Source: an uncultured Oscillospiraceae bacterium
GTDB taxonomy: Bacteria; Bacillota; Clostridia; Oscillospirales; Acutalibacteraceae
DNA: 64,000 bases
Assembly: GCA_900539165.1 (NCBI GenBank)
Contig: UQAZ01000010.1
Coordinates: 1-64,000, forward strand
Direction of reading: 5' to 3'
Shown here: positions 51,158-60,659 of the stretch, in pieces
Position numbering within the stretch: the first letter of the stretch is position 1
How the letters are laid out: each line of letters opens with the position of its first letter
Notes under the pieces: generated by a model
Database searches by the model: none
The model's input: only the letters and a program-made list of their open reading frames with translations
Told to the model about the DNA's origin: nothing
Made by a program: the position numbers and the translations under genes

Positions 51158-52174
51158 TCACTCTTTAATTTTAATATATTTGTTCGGTTTAAAAAAGAAA
51201 TCCAAAAACTTTATTTTGTCTGAAATAATTCCGATTATAATAGGACCAATAAAACTTATAATTATGCCCAAAACTATATGAATAACACTATTTGTTACAT
51301 TAAGTTTGAGTAGTAAGCTTCTTAAAGATGCTGCACAAATTGTATGAAGTAAAAATATGTGCATAGTGTATCTTGACAAAAACATTAAAATTTTTGTTTG
51401 TTTTTTTGTTTTTGAAATATAATTTATTATCCCCAAAAATGAAAAACATGATATTAATCCCATAAGTAGGTTTTTGCAAGGGAAAAAGTTTCTTCTTAAA
51501 GAAAATATAATGCTTAATGAAATGAATAATAACAATAATGCTATATTGATATAAAGCGTTTTCCTTTTTGTTGTTCTGTAAAAATTAGATTGTTCTAATA
51601 TTATTCCCAATGAAAACCAAATGAGGTTTATGCATATTTTTTGAATTATATAAATATCAATGCTTACAAATTGTATTAAAATGTTTAACATTAATGCAAC
51701 TAAAAAAATGCAATAATTTTGAGAGTCTTTTTTGAAAATAGGAGTTATAAGAAATAAAAAGAATAAACAATACAAAAACCAGTACGGAGGTATTGGTTCG
51801 ATGAACAACGATTTAATAAATCCATCTGTTTGCGTATTTACATTTGAACTAAATACATTTTTTAAAATCCATGTTATTAACGAAAAAGTAAAATACGGCA
51901 CACCTAAATTAATTAGCTTTTTTTTAATTAATTTGAAATGTGACTTCACAGTTGAATAATGGTGAACTTTCTTATATAAATATCCGGAACATATAAAAAA
52001 AAGGGGGACATGAAAGTAATAAATACTTGTATTAAACCAGTTGTATAATTCATTTTGATGAATTATACTTGAAGTTACCATGCTTTGAAAAAAATGACCT
52101 AATACAACGAACAAGCAAGCAAAAATTTTTACATTGTCAATCCACATTTCTTTTTTTTGTAATACGTTGTTCAT
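51158..52174 (-). CDS. Acyltransferase-3 family membrane protein
   Basis: A 338-residue integral membrane protein with about ten helices. WIDNVKIFACLFVVLGHFFQ with the catalytic His, and YYFHVPLFFICSGYLYKK, are the N-terminal signatures of the acyltransferase-3 family. These add acetyl or other acyl groups to extracellular polysaccharides. The gene is the most AT-rich of the operon, which hints at separate acquisition. Confidence 0.87.
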   Translation of the reverse strand: MNNVLQKKEMWIDNVKIFACLFVVLGHFFQSMVTSSIIHQNELYNWFNTSIYYFHVPLFFICSGYLYKKVHHYSTVKSHFKLIKKKLINLGVPYFTFSLITWILKNVFSSNVNTQTDGFIKSLFIEPIPPYWFLYCLFFLFLITPIFKKDSQNYCIFLVALMLNILIQFVSIDIYIIQKICINLIWFSLGIILEQSNFYRTTKRKTLYINIALLLLFISLSIIFSLRRNFFPCKNLLMGLISCFSFLGIINYISKTKKQTKILMFLSRYTMHIFLLHTICAASLRSLLLKLNVTNSVIHIVLGIIISFIGPIIIGIISDKIKFLDFFFKPNKYIKIKE

Positions 52175-52192
52175 TCTTATTCCCTTGATTCA

Positions 52193-53395
52193 TTATAGTT
52201 TTAACTTGGGTTTGGTTTCTAAAGTTTTTGTGTACTGTTTTGCTATTGCATTCCAATTATAGTTATTGACGGCAGCCTTACGAGCTTTTCCTTTTAATGC
52301 TTTATGATTTGCTTCATTGTCAAGAATGGCACTTTTTATTGTCTGTTCAAAGTTTTCCGGTGAATAAAGAACCGCATTCTTACTAAACGAAAATGATGAA
52401 TCTTTATTCAATAAAACAGGAACTCCTGCTGAAAAAGACTCAATAACGACTAAACAAAAGGATTCAAATTTTGATGGAACAATTGTAACGTCGGCTATAT
52501 TATAAATTTTGTTTAATTCCTTGCCGGGAGCAATCATTCCAAGATATTTAACCCGGTTTTCTATTCCGTTTTCTTTTGCAAATTCAAAAATTTCTTTTTG
52601 ATAATTTTCGTCAACAATTCCGCCTGCATATGCATAAACGAGATTTTTATTTTCTTTGATTAAAGGCAAGAGTAATTGTAAAGCACGCTTTTGCCCTTTG
52701 TTTTCATTGATTGAGCCGACTTGTAAAATTATTCTTTTATCACTCAAACCTTGTTCGGCTTTTGCTTTTGTAATTTCTTCTTCAGTCAACGGCTTATAAA
52801 TTTCTGTGTTTACGCCGTGACTGATTAAATGAATCTTATCAGCATCAACGCCCAAATGATTTATAGCAGTATCCTTTGTTTTGTCATTTAGCACGAAAAG
52901 GCAGTCCGCATTTTTCATACATTCGGCTTCTTGAAAATAACGCTTTTTAAGAATGCTTTCTGCTTCTTCCCAATTCAATGTCCAAACCCCGCTGTGGTTG
53001 GTGTATGCGCAGATACATTTTTCTCTTTCCTTTGCCGAGGTTAATTTCAAAAAGAAAAACATATTATACTGATTGTGAAAATGCAAAACAATTTTTTCTT
53101 TTGTGCTTTTAAGAATTTTTTTGATTTTTTTAGCAACGGCAATTGAGTAAAGCACTCTTTTTACCTTGTGAATGATTCCAAGAGAAGTGTCGGTTTTATC
53201 AGAAAAACCCGGAACTTTAATTTCTATAATAGGTAATGAGCTGTCTTTTCTGTTTTTATCTTCTATATCAATAACGGTAACATCTTCGCCGTTTTCAATC
53301 ATGGCATAAGTCAACTGCTCTATGACGATTTCGGTGGCAGCGGAAATTTTTGCCGGTATTGATGTGTAGCCTGTTCCTATTTCGTAAATTTTCAT
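52193..53395 (-). CDS. Glycosyltransferase family 4
   Basis: A 400-residue GT-B retaining glycosyltransferase. The acceptor half starts MKIYEIGTGYTSIPAKISAA and has VLHFHNQYNMFFFLK. The donor half carries ILQVGSINENKGQKRALQLL and the EX7E motif in PSKFESFCLVVIESFSAGVP. The start overlaps the preceding glycosyltransferase stop by 4 bases. Its donor sugar is unknown. Confidence 0.9.
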   Translation of the reverse strand: MKIYEIGTGYTSIPAKISAATEIVIEQLTYAMIENGEDVTVIDIEDKNRKDSSLPIIEIKVPGFSDKTDTSLGIIHKVKRVLYSIAVAKKIKKILKSTKEKIVLHFHNQYNMFFFLKLTSAKEREKCICAYTNHSGVWTLNWEEAESILKKRYFQEAECMKNADCLFVLNDKTKDTAINHLGVDADKIHLISHGVNTEIYKPLTEEEITKAKAEQGLSDKRIILQVGSINENKGQKRALQLLLPLIKENKNLVYAYAGGIVDENYQKEIFEFAKENGIENRVKYLGMIAPGKELNKIYNIADVTIVPSKFESFCLVVIESFSAGVPVLLNKDSSFSFSKNAVLYSPENFEQTIKSAILDNEANHKALKGKARKAAVNNYNWNAIAKQYTKTLETKPKLKL

Positions 53396-54636
53396 TTTTG
53401 CTTTCCTTCAATCAAATCTGTATAAATACTTTCAAGCTGTTTTATGTAGTTATGTGAATCGAATTTTTCCTTTGCAAAATCAAGTGTACTTTTCGATAGC
53501 GAGGCGTATTCATCCGAACTTAATCTGCTTGTTTTTACAAATAGGTCAGACAATTCATTGATGTTTTTTGATTCAAATGTCCAGCCTGTTATGCCATCTA
53601 TTGCAAGTTCAGGTATGCCACCTATTTTTGAGCCGATAATAGGTTTTCCGTAAGCCATAGGTTCCATTAAACCATAAGGGCAGTTTTCATACCATTCGCT
53701 TGCCATAATAACTATATAAGCCTCTTTTTTTAATTTTGCTAACTCTTCACCTGAAACAAATCCCGGTAAAAGCACTTTTTCTTCAAGTCCGTTGGTTTGT
53801 ATGTATTCATTTAAAGCTTCTTGTTCAGGTCCGTTACCTGCTAAAACAAGCTTAAAATTCTCAATGTTGGCTTTATGAAAAGCTTTTAAAATTGTCATCA
53901 CGCCTTTATTTTTTGTCAGACTTCCTAAAAAAAGATAAAAGTTTTTTGAATCGTGTGATGAGTATTCTGTGTTAACCTGTAAAAAGTTTGTAAGATGATA
54001 TACTTGATTGTTTGTAATATTGCTTTTTAATATTTCATTTTGATAAAATTTCGACGGTGATATATAAGCATCAATTTTGTTATAGCTTTTATGAATTTTA
54101 TAAAAGCTTTCTTCAATAAACGCTATAATACTTTTGGCAGTGCTGTTTTTTATGCATTTATTTTTTACACAATTTATGTAATGTCCGCCATAACACTTTC
54201 TGCAAGTTTCGCCGGTTGGTGTTAGTAAACTTCCGACCGGACACGAGCATACAAGGTCATGTGTTGTAAACACAACGGGAATATTATATTTTTCACATAC
54301 ATCTAAAATGCTGAGCGTGATTTGTCTGTGAATTAAATTTATATGTACTATATCAGGCTTGTACTCTCTGATAAGTGCTTCAAATTTATGCTTTGCTTCA
54401 AATGAATAAATTGATTTAAGACCTTGTTTTATTTGAGATAATACATTTGTCTTCTTTGAATAATCAATATTGTCTATATAATATTTACTTTCAGGACGAT
54501 TTTCATTTCGCTCATCATTCATTCCGAATAAGTATACGGTGTGACCTGCTTTTTCAAGACTTTCACTCAAACTTAAAAAATAAGTTTCGCTGCCGCCACG
54601 CTTATATAAGAATTTGTTTACAAGTAATATTTTCAT
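53392..54636 (-). CDS. Glycosyltransferase family 4 with Cys-rich loop
   Basis: A 414-residue GT4 enzyme from the ATG that overlaps the rfbC stop (ATGA). An upstream in-frame ATG would lie deep inside rfbC. N-terminus: MKILLVNKFLYKRGGSETYF. A cysteine cluster (CSCPVG, CRKC, CVKNKC; about residues 140-170) follows VFTTHDLV, as in several capsule GT4s. The donor site has FLGSLTKNKGVMTILKAF and ASEWYENCPYGLMEPMAYGKP with its EX7E Glu residues. Confidence 0.9.
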   Translation of the reverse strand: MKILLVNKFLYKRGGSETYFLSLSESLEKAGHTVYLFGMNDERNENRPESKYYIDNIDYSKKTNVLSQIKQGLKSIYSFEAKHKFEALIREYKPDIVHINLIHRQITLSILDVCEKYNIPVVFTTHDLVCSCPVGSLLTPTGETCRKCYGGHYINCVKNKCIKNSTAKSIIAFIEESFYKIHKSYNKIDAYISPSKFYQNEILKSNITNNQVYHLTNFLQVNTEYSSHDSKNFYLFLGSLTKNKGVMTILKAFHKANIENFKLVLAGNGPEQEALNEYIQTNGLEEKVLLPGFVSGEELAKLKKEAYIVIMASEWYENCPYGLMEPMAYGKPIIGSKIGGIPELAIDGITGWTFESKNINELSDLFVKTSRLSSDEYASLSKSTLDFAKEKFDSHNYIKQLESIYTDLIEGKQK

Positions 54637-55193
54637 AGCTTTTCTGATTGCTCCAGCGGCTTCCACGCCTTGTCCTTTTCGCTTAAAATGATTTTCATAT
54701 CATCTTTTATCGGCCATTTTACATTGATTGTCGGGTCATCATATGCGATTCCGCCCTCGTCGTTAGGATGGAAAAAGTCGTCCACCTTATAGCAAAACTC
54801 GGCATAATCGCTTAATACGAGAAATCCGTGAGCAAAGCCTTTCGGTATAAAAAATTGCTTTTTGTTTTCCTCGCTGAGTTCGATTCCGTACCATTTAAGA
54901 TATGTCGGGCTTCCCTCTCTCATATCGACAGCAACATCAAAAACTGAGCCTTTGATTGTTCTTACAAGCTTCGACTGCGGATAGCAAAGCTGTCTGTGAA
55001 GCCCTCTTAAAACGCCTCTACTTGAGGCGGACTGGTTGTCTTGAACGAATTTAACATCAATTCCCGCCTCGTGCATTTCTTTTTCATTATATGTTTCCAT
55101 AAAATATCCACGATTGTCACCGTGAACAGTCGGAGTTATTATGCAAAGACCTTCTATGCCTCCGACATTTTTTTCAACTTTAATCTGTGCCAT
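54633..55193 (-). CDS. rfbC: dTDP-4-dehydrorhamnose 3,5-epimerase
   Basis: A 186-residue cupin (RmlC). The catalytic His is in VLRGLHRQ, and FFIPKGFAHGFLVLSDYAEF is the family core containing the catalytic Tyr region. It carries out the third step of dTDP-L-rhamnose synthesis. It lies 2 bases after rfbD and overlaps the following GT start. Confidence 0.97.
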   Translation of the reverse strand: MAQIKVEKNVGGIEGLCIITPTVHGDNRGYFMETYNEKEMHEAGIDVKFVQDNQSASSRGVLRGLHRQLCYPQSKLVRTIKGSVFDVAVDMREGSPTYLKWYGIELSEENKKQFFIPKGFAHGFLVLSDYAEFCYKVDDFFHPNDEGGIAYDDPTINVKWPIKDDMKIILSEKDKAWKPLEQSEKL

Positions 55194-55195
55194 TG

Positions 55196-56062
55196 TTATG
55201 CCTTTATTTCTTCAATATATCTTCTCAGTGCGTCCTGCCATGTCGGTAGGGGAGTGAAGCCGTTTTCAATCAGTTTTGTTTTATCAAGTCTGCTGTTTAA
55301 CGGTCTTTTCGCCTTTGAAGCACCGTATTCCTCGGTGGTAACGGGAATAACATTGACATTCCTGTTTGCCACTTTGAAAATTTCTTTTGCGAAATCACAC
55401 CAGCTAATGTATCCGCCTTCGTTTGTTGCGTGATAAAAGCCGTATTTTTCGCTTTCGCTTATATCAATAATTAATCTTGCCAAATCTAAGGTATATGTCG
55501 GTGTGCCGATTTGGTCATTCACCACACGAAGCTCAGAATGATTTTCGCTGAGTTTAAGCATGGTTTTAATAAAGTTATTGCCGTTTTTGCCAAATACCCA
55601 AGCAATGCGTATAATAAAAAAATTATCTATTGTTTCGCTTACTGCTTTTTCTCCCAGATACTTCGTTTGACCATAGTAATTAAGGGGCGAAAACTCTTTG
55701 CAGTCGGGTTTTATAGGCTCATCTCCCACGGTACTGAAAACATAGTCCGTGCTGATATATACCATTTTACAGTTGTGTTTTTTGCAAGCGTTTGCGATAT
55801 TTTTTGTACCGATAACATTTACCGCATAGACCTTGCTTTTGTTTTCGTCATCCTCGGCAGCGTCAACCGCTGTCCACGCCGCACAATGAATTACCACATC
55901 CGGATTAACAGCGTCAAATTTTTCATCAACTGCCGTGTTGTCTGTAATATCCATATCGCTTACATCCGTTCCGATTGCTTCAAATCCTCGCTGTGTAAGC
56001 TGTTTTTTTACATCATATCCAAGCTGTCCGTTTGCCCCTGTTATGAGATATTTAATACTCAT
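55196..56062 (-). CDS. rfbD: dTDP-4-dehydrorhamnose reductase
   Basis: A 288-residue short-chain reductase (RmlD), last step to dTDP-L-rhamnose. The NAD(P)H loop is GANGQLGYDV (residues 8-17). The active-site Thr-Tyr-Lys group is in STDYVF and YYGQTKYLGEK. Its start overlaps the rfbB stop by 4 bases. Confidence 0.97.
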   Translation of the reverse strand: MSIKYLITGANGQLGYDVKKQLTQRGFEAIGTDVSDMDITDNTAVDEKFDAVNPDVVIHCAAWTAVDAAEDDENKSKVYAVNVIGTKNIANACKKHNCKMVYISTDYVFSTVGDEPIKPDCKEFSPLNYYGQTKYLGEKAVSETIDNFFIIRIAWVFGKNGNNFIKTMLKLSENHSELRVVNDQIGTPTYTLDLARLIIDISESEKYGFYHATNEGGYISWCDFAKEIFKVANRNVNVIPVTTEEYGASKAKRPLNSRLDKTKLIENGFTPLPTWQDALRRYIEEIKA

Positions 56063-57081
56063 TGTCTGTCACCGTACATCTTTTCATAATAGGTTTGATA
56101 CTCGCCGTTGATGATGGTTTCCCACCACTCTTTGTTATCGAGATACCAAGCAATGGTCTTTTTGATTCCGTCGGCGAATTTCGTCTCGGGAAGCCAACCG
56201 AGCTCGTTGTGAATCTTTGTCGGGTCGATTGCATAACGCATATCGTGTCCTTTTCTGTCTGCAACATAAGTGATTAAATCTTCACTCTTGCCAAGCTCTT
56301 TGCATATAAGCTTAACAATGTCAATATTTCTCATTTCATTGTGTCCGCCGATGTTGTAAACCTCGCCGACTCTGCCATTATGAATGATAAGGTCGATAGC
56401 CTTGCAATGGTCTTCAACATAGAGCCAATCACGAACATTAAGTCCTTCTCCGTAAACAGGAAGCGGTTTATCATTAAGTGCATTTGCTATCATAAGCGGA
56501 ATCAGTTTTTCGGGGAAGTGATACGGTCCGTAGTTATTTGAGCAACGGCTTATTGTAACAGGAAGACCGTATGTTCTGTAATATGCCAATACAAGCAGGT
56601 CTGCACCCGCCTTTGATGAGCTGTACGGAGAGCTTGTATGAATAGGGGTTTCCTCTGTGAAGAAAAGGTCGGGTCTGTCAAGCGGTAAATCGCCGTATAC
56701 TTCATCCGTTGAAACCTGATGATAACGCTTTATACCGTATTTTCTGCAAGCGTCCATAAGAGTTTGTGTGCCTAAAATATTTGTTTTTAAGAAGATGCCC
56801 GGGTCCTCGATTGAACGGTCAACATGCGACTCCGCCGCAAAATTGACAACCATATCGGGATGCTCCTCCTCGAATAATTTTTCAACCGCAGCTTTATCAC
56901 AGATATCAGCCTTTACGAATCTGAAATTCTTGTTGTCCATAATGGGAGCAAGGGTAGACAGATTACCTGCGTATGTAAGTTTGTCGAGGCAGATTATGCG
57001 GTAGTCTGGATGCTTTTTGAGCATATAAAATATGAAGTTTGAGCCGATAAAACCGGCACCGCCCGTTACAATAATTGTCAT
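56059..57081 (-). CDS. rfbB: dTDP-glucose 4,6-dehydratase
   Basis: A 340-residue extended SDR (RmlB), second step of the rhamnose pathway. The NAD loop is TGGAGFIGSNF. STDEVYGDLP holds the catalytic Asp-Glu pair and YSSSKAGADLLVLAY the Tyr and Lys. It overlaps rfbA and rfbD by 4 bases on each side. Confidence 0.98.
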   Translation of the reverse strand: MTIIVTGGAGFIGSNFIFYMLKKHPDYRIICLDKLTYAGNLSTLAPIMDNKNFRFVKADICDKAAVEKLFEEEHPDMVVNFAAESHVDRSIEDPGIFLKTNILGTQTLMDACRKYGIKRYHQVSTDEVYGDLPLDRPDLFFTEETPIHTSSPYSSSKAGADLLVLAYYRTYGLPVTISRCSNNYGPYHFPEKLIPLMIANALNDKPLPVYGEGLNVRDWLYVEDHCKAIDLIIHNGRVGEVYNIGGHNEMRNIDIVKLICKELGKSEDLITYVADRKGHDMRYAIDPTKIHNELGWLPETKFADGIKKTIAWYLDNKEWWETIINGEYQTYYEKMYGDRQ

Positions 57082-57977
57082 TTTGTTATTCCTCCAAGCG
57101 TATCGTCTGTTGCAACTAATTTCAGGTATTTTCCATAATCGGATTTTCCATATTTCTCTGCTGATTCAATAAGCTTTTCCTTGCTTATCCAGCCTTGTCT
57201 GTACGCTATTTCCTCGGGTGCGCTGATGCGTATGCCTTGCTGATTTTGAATGGTTCTTACAAAGTCTCCCGCATCAATGAGGCTGTCCATAGTGCCTGTA
57301 TCAAGCCATGCAAAGCCTCTTCCGAGCAGTTTTACATCAAGCTCGCCATTGTCAAGATAGACCCTGTTAAGGTCGGTTATTTCAAGCTCGCCTCGTGCAG
57401 ACGGCTTTTGATTTTTTGCATATTCAACGCAACGATTGTCGTAAAAATATAATCCTGTAATAGCCCATGGGGATTTCGGCTTTTCAGGCTTTTCCTCAAC
57501 GGAGAGTACCTTACCGCCCTTAGCAAACTCGACAATACCGAAACGCTCCGGGTCTTCTACATGATAGCCGAAAACAGTTGCTCTGTGATTTTCTTCTGCA
57601 TTAATTTTTGCGTTTTTGAGAATACTGCTCAACCCCGCACCGTAAAAAATATTGTCTCCGAGAACCATGGCACAACAGTCGTCACCTATAAATTCATCTC
57701 CTAAAATGAATGCTTGTGCAAGTCCGTCAGGTGAGGGTTGTTCTTTATATGAAAGATTTATTCCAAAGCGACTGCCGTTTCCGAGAAGCTTCTTAAAGTT
57801 CGGCAAATCGTTAGGCGTGGATATGATAAGTATATCATTGATTCCCGCCAGCATAAGCGTGCTGAGTGGATAATAAACCATAGGCTTGTCATATATCGGC
57901 AAAAGCTGTTTTGATGTTACTGTTGTTAATGGATAAAGCCTTGTTCCGCTTCCTCCCGCTAAAATAATGCCTTTCAT
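57078..57977 (-). CDS. rfbA: Glucose-1-phosphate thymidylyltransferase
   Basis: A 299-residue nucleotidyltransferase (RmlA) that makes dTDP-glucose. LAGGSGTRLYPLTTVTSKQL is the nucleotide loop, and FGIVEFAKGGKVLSVEEKP and FAWLDTGTMDSLIDAG complete the site. It starts the contiguous rfbA-B-D-C block. Confidence 0.98.
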   Translation of the reverse strand: MKGIILAGGSGTRLYPLTTVTSKQLLPIYDKPMVYYPLSTLMLAGINDILIISTPNDLPNFKKLLGNGSRFGINLSYKEQPSPDGLAQAFILGDEFIGDDCCAMVLGDNIFYGAGLSSILKNAKINAEENHRATVFGYHVEDPERFGIVEFAKGGKVLSVEEKPEKPKSPWAITGLYFYDNRCVEYAKNQKPSARGELEITDLNRVYLDNGELDVKLLGRGFAWLDTGTMDSLIDAGDFVRTIQNQQGIRISAPEEIAYRQGWISKEKLIESAEKYGKSDYGKYLKLVATDDTLGGITK

Positions 57978-57995
57978 TGCTTCTCGCTCCTTTAT

Positions 57996-59111
57996 TTATT
58001 CGCTGTAAAGGCGTAATGTTTCGTTTGTGACCTCGTCCCAGTTGTATTTTTCACAAATATAATCCGCTGCTTGAGCCTTGTAATTATTTACAATCTGTTC
58101 ATTGTTGCATAAATGTTGTAGCTTATCGCTCAGGTCAGCAACGCTGCCTTTTTTGAAGGTGACAGCTTTGTCGCAAACAACATCGCTGCATTCTGAAATA
58201 TCGCTTACCAAGCAACAGTTTGAATAGCTCATTGCTTCCAGCAGACTCAGAGGCATTCCCTCAAGGTCTGACGGCAGGCAGTATATGTATGCGTTGCTGT
58301 AAAGCTCCTCGAGCATTTGACCTTGAACAAAGCCTGTAAATATTATGTTGTCGTTACCCTCAGCCATATTCCTGAGCATATTTGCGTACTCATCCGTGTC
58401 TGACGAACCGCCTGCAATAACAAGCTTTTTGTCTGTATCTAAGCTTTTATATGCTTCTATGAGGTAGGCTATACCTTTTTCGGGGACAAGCCTGCCGAGA
58501 TATAAAATGTAATTATCTTTTTTAAGACCGAACTTTTCGCATATTAAATCTGCATTTTTGATTATCGGTCGATTTACTCCGTTGGGTATAAATACGGTTT
58601 CTCTGTTGTAGGTATCCTTGAAATATTGCTTAACGCCCTCGCTTAAAACAATAATGGAGTCTGCGTGCTTTACTGCACACTTTTCACCTGCCATAATATA
58701 GTTCTCTGCGAATTTGCCCCACTTTGCTCTTTGGTGGTCAAGACCGTGTACCGTGGCTATGCATTTTTTACCGAACAATTTAGGAAGCCACAGCATTGCG
58801 CAAGGACCCTCTGCGTGAAAATGCACTACATCGTATTTTGAAAATGCACATTTTACCGATGCAAAAAACGATGAGCTTACGGCAGCAAGCCCCTTTTTGT
58901 CTATTGTAGGGACGGTGATGAGCCTTACGCCTTTATACTCGTTGAGCGTGCCTGCATCAAATTCCTTGCCGCTGACATGATGACCTTTTCTGTTATAGCA
59001 GGTGACCTCGTGACCTTTTTTTGCCATACGGGTGCTAAGCTCCTCGACAACTATCTCTATGCCGCCCTCTCTTGAGGGTATACGCTTATGTCCCAACATT
59101 GCAATTTTCAT
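57996..59111 (-). CDS. Glycosyltransferase family 4, rhamnosyltransferase-like (DUF1972)
   Basis: A 371-residue GT4 enzyme from the ATG that overlaps the stop of the priming transferase (TAATG); a longer frame continues upstream inside that gene. The N-terminus MKIAMLGHKRIPSREGGIEI matches the DUF1972 head of enzymes that add the second sugar, often rhamnose, in Gram-positive capsule synthesis. The donor site has ILYLGRLVPEKGIAYLIEAY and CLPSDLEGMPLSLLEAMSY. Its position between the priming transferase and rfbA supports a rhamnose donor (inference). Confidence 0.88.
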   Translation of the reverse strand: MKIAMLGHKRIPSREGGIEIVVEELSTRMAKKGHEVTCYNRKGHHVSGKEFDAGTLNEYKGVRLITVPTIDKKGLAAVSSSFFASVKCAFSKYDVVHFHAEGPCAMLWLPKLFGKKCIATVHGLDHQRAKWGKFAENYIMAGEKCAVKHADSIIVLSEGVKQYFKDTYNRETVFIPNGVNRPIIKNADLICEKFGLKKDNYILYLGRLVPEKGIAYLIEAYKSLDTDKKLVIAGGSSDTDEYANMLRNMAEGNDNIIFTGFVQGQMLEELYSNAYIYCLPSDLEGMPLSLLEAMSYSNCCLVSDISECSDVVCDKAVTFKKGSVADLSDKLQHLCNNEQIVNNYKAQAADYICEKYNWDEVTNETLRLYSE

Positions 59112-60637
59112 TATTCTGCACCCTCGTGTGTAAGTACAACTCTTACGGTTTTCAGAAGTATTTTCAAATCGAGCCAAATGCTCCAATTATCTATATATTC
59201 ACAGTCGAGTTTAACAACTTCCTCGAAATCGTTTATGTTCGACCTTCCGCTAACCTGCCACATGCCTGTAATGCCCGGTCGCATTGACAGTCTTCTTTTG
59301 TGACGGCTTTCGTATTTTTCAAATTCTTTGACTGTCGGCGGCCTTGTTCCCACAAGGCTCATATCGCCTTTCAAAACATTGATGAATTGCGGAAGCTCGT
59401 CTATGCTGAGCTTTCTGATGACTTTTCCTACCTTTGTTATGCGTGGGTCGTTATCCATCTTGAACATCAAACCGTCCATTTTGTTATGTTGCATAAGCTC
59501 TTTTTTGCGAGCCTCTGCGTCCTTATACATTGAGCGAAGCTTATACATTTTGAATATTCTGCCGTTTTTTCCAACTCGCTCCTGCTTAAAGAAAAGTGGT
59601 CCCGGTGATTCAAGCAAAAGCGGAATAGCCACTATCGCCACAATCGGAGCAGACAAAATTATTCCGATTAAAGCACCGATGAAATCAAATATTCTTTTTA
59701 TTATCAGTTCACCGCTGTTATGTACCGCAGCGGCAAATGTTGCGATAGGGTAGTCTGCGTAAATTTTACAGCTTATGTTGTCAAAGCTGCTTTTGTTGAG
59801 CATATTGTTGAGAGTAGGAACATTGATATGAACGGTAACGCCCATACTTTCAAGTTCCTCAACAATTTGCGAAATGTCACTACTTCTTTCGTACGGTAGA
59901 TTTATAAACACCTCGTCAAGCGGTGCGCTTCTTATCCAATCTATGAACCTGATGTCGGTTGCAATAACGGGAATGTCGTCTGCAACAACATGAGGAAAAC
60001 GAATTTTCTTTTTTGTGGAAACCTTGGTTCTTGAACTTTCGGATTCTCCCGTGTAGTCAAGCTCCGGGTCATAAATGAATCGTCCGTTGTCAACGAAGTT
60101 GTCGAGAAGGGCAACACCCGAAACATTAAAGCACCAGTCCTCTTTTAGGAATGAAACAAAATCCTCGGCTCTGTCTTTAGTTGTTAAAACTCCTACATAG
60201 CTTGCAATTCTCTTGTTTTTGCCTTTGTAGCTGTTTGTCAGCCAACGCTTGAGGTAGTATCTTCCGATAAGTGCAAACGCTGTGAAAATAATGAAAGAAA
60301 AGAGCAAGAGCATTCTTTTTTGCATTATCGGATTTCTTGTAAATACCGCAAGTACGATAAAGAAAAGGTATGTAAGCGCACCGTTTTTTATTGTGCTTGC
60401 TATTTCCGTAAACCTGTTTCGGGTATGAATATCAATATCTGAATGAAAGAATGCATAGCTTGACAAGAAAGAGACAGCCATAAGCACATAACTTAAAAGC
60501 CATTCCTTAACTGTCAAACCGTCAACCTTTACGGTAGTTGTATATAAGAATATCGCCGTAATAGTAAACGCAATGAATAATGATATTGCGTCAACCGTAA
60601 GCTCCATCCAAAATTGAATTCTTGCCTTTTTTTCCAT
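59111..60637 (-). CDS. Priming sugar-1-phosphate transferase (polyprenyl glycosylphosphotransferase)
   Basis: A 508-residue membrane protein. Four N-terminal helices (about 15-130) lead to a Rossmann-like soluble part (to about 300). A further helix (about 312-335, IFDFIGALIGIILSAPIVAIV) comes before the PF02397 catalytic domain. This domain has ESPGPLFFKQERVGKNGR, FKMYKLRSM, SIDELPQFINVLKGDMSLVG and RPGITGMWQVSGRSNI. It starts repeat-unit synthesis by moving a sugar phosphate to undecaprenyl phosphate. The sugar (glucose or galactose type) cannot be told. Confidence 0.95.
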   Translation of the reverse strand: MEKKARIQFWMELTVDAISLFIAFTITAIFLYTTTVKVDGLTVKEWLLSYVLMAVSFLSSYAFFHSDIDIHTRNRFTEIASTIKNGALTYLFFIVLAVFTRNPIMQKRMLLLFSFIIFTAFALIGRYYLKRWLTNSYKGKNKRIASYVGVLTTKDRAEDFVSFLKEDWCFNVSGVALLDNFVDNGRFIYDPELDYTGESESSRTKVSTKKKIRFPHVVADDIPVIATDIRFIDWIRSAPLDEVFINLPYERSSDISQIVEELESMGVTVHINVPTLNNMLNKSSFDNISCKIYADYPIATFAAAVHNSGELIIKRIFDFIGALIGIILSAPIVAIVAIPLLLESPGPLFFKQERVGKNGRIFKMYKLRSMYKDAEARKKELMQHNKMDGLMFKMDNDPRITKVGKVIRKLSIDELPQFINVLKGDMSLVGTRPPTVKEFEKYESRHKRRLSMRPGITGMWQVSGRSNINDFEEVVKLDCEYIDNWSIWLDLKILLKTVRVVLTHEGAE

Positions 60638-60659
60638 TGATTATCACTGAACCTTGAAA

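Noticed and set aside
55511..56089. 192-codon + strand frame over rfbD
   Set aside because: Antisense shadow of rfbD/rfbB with no domain features.
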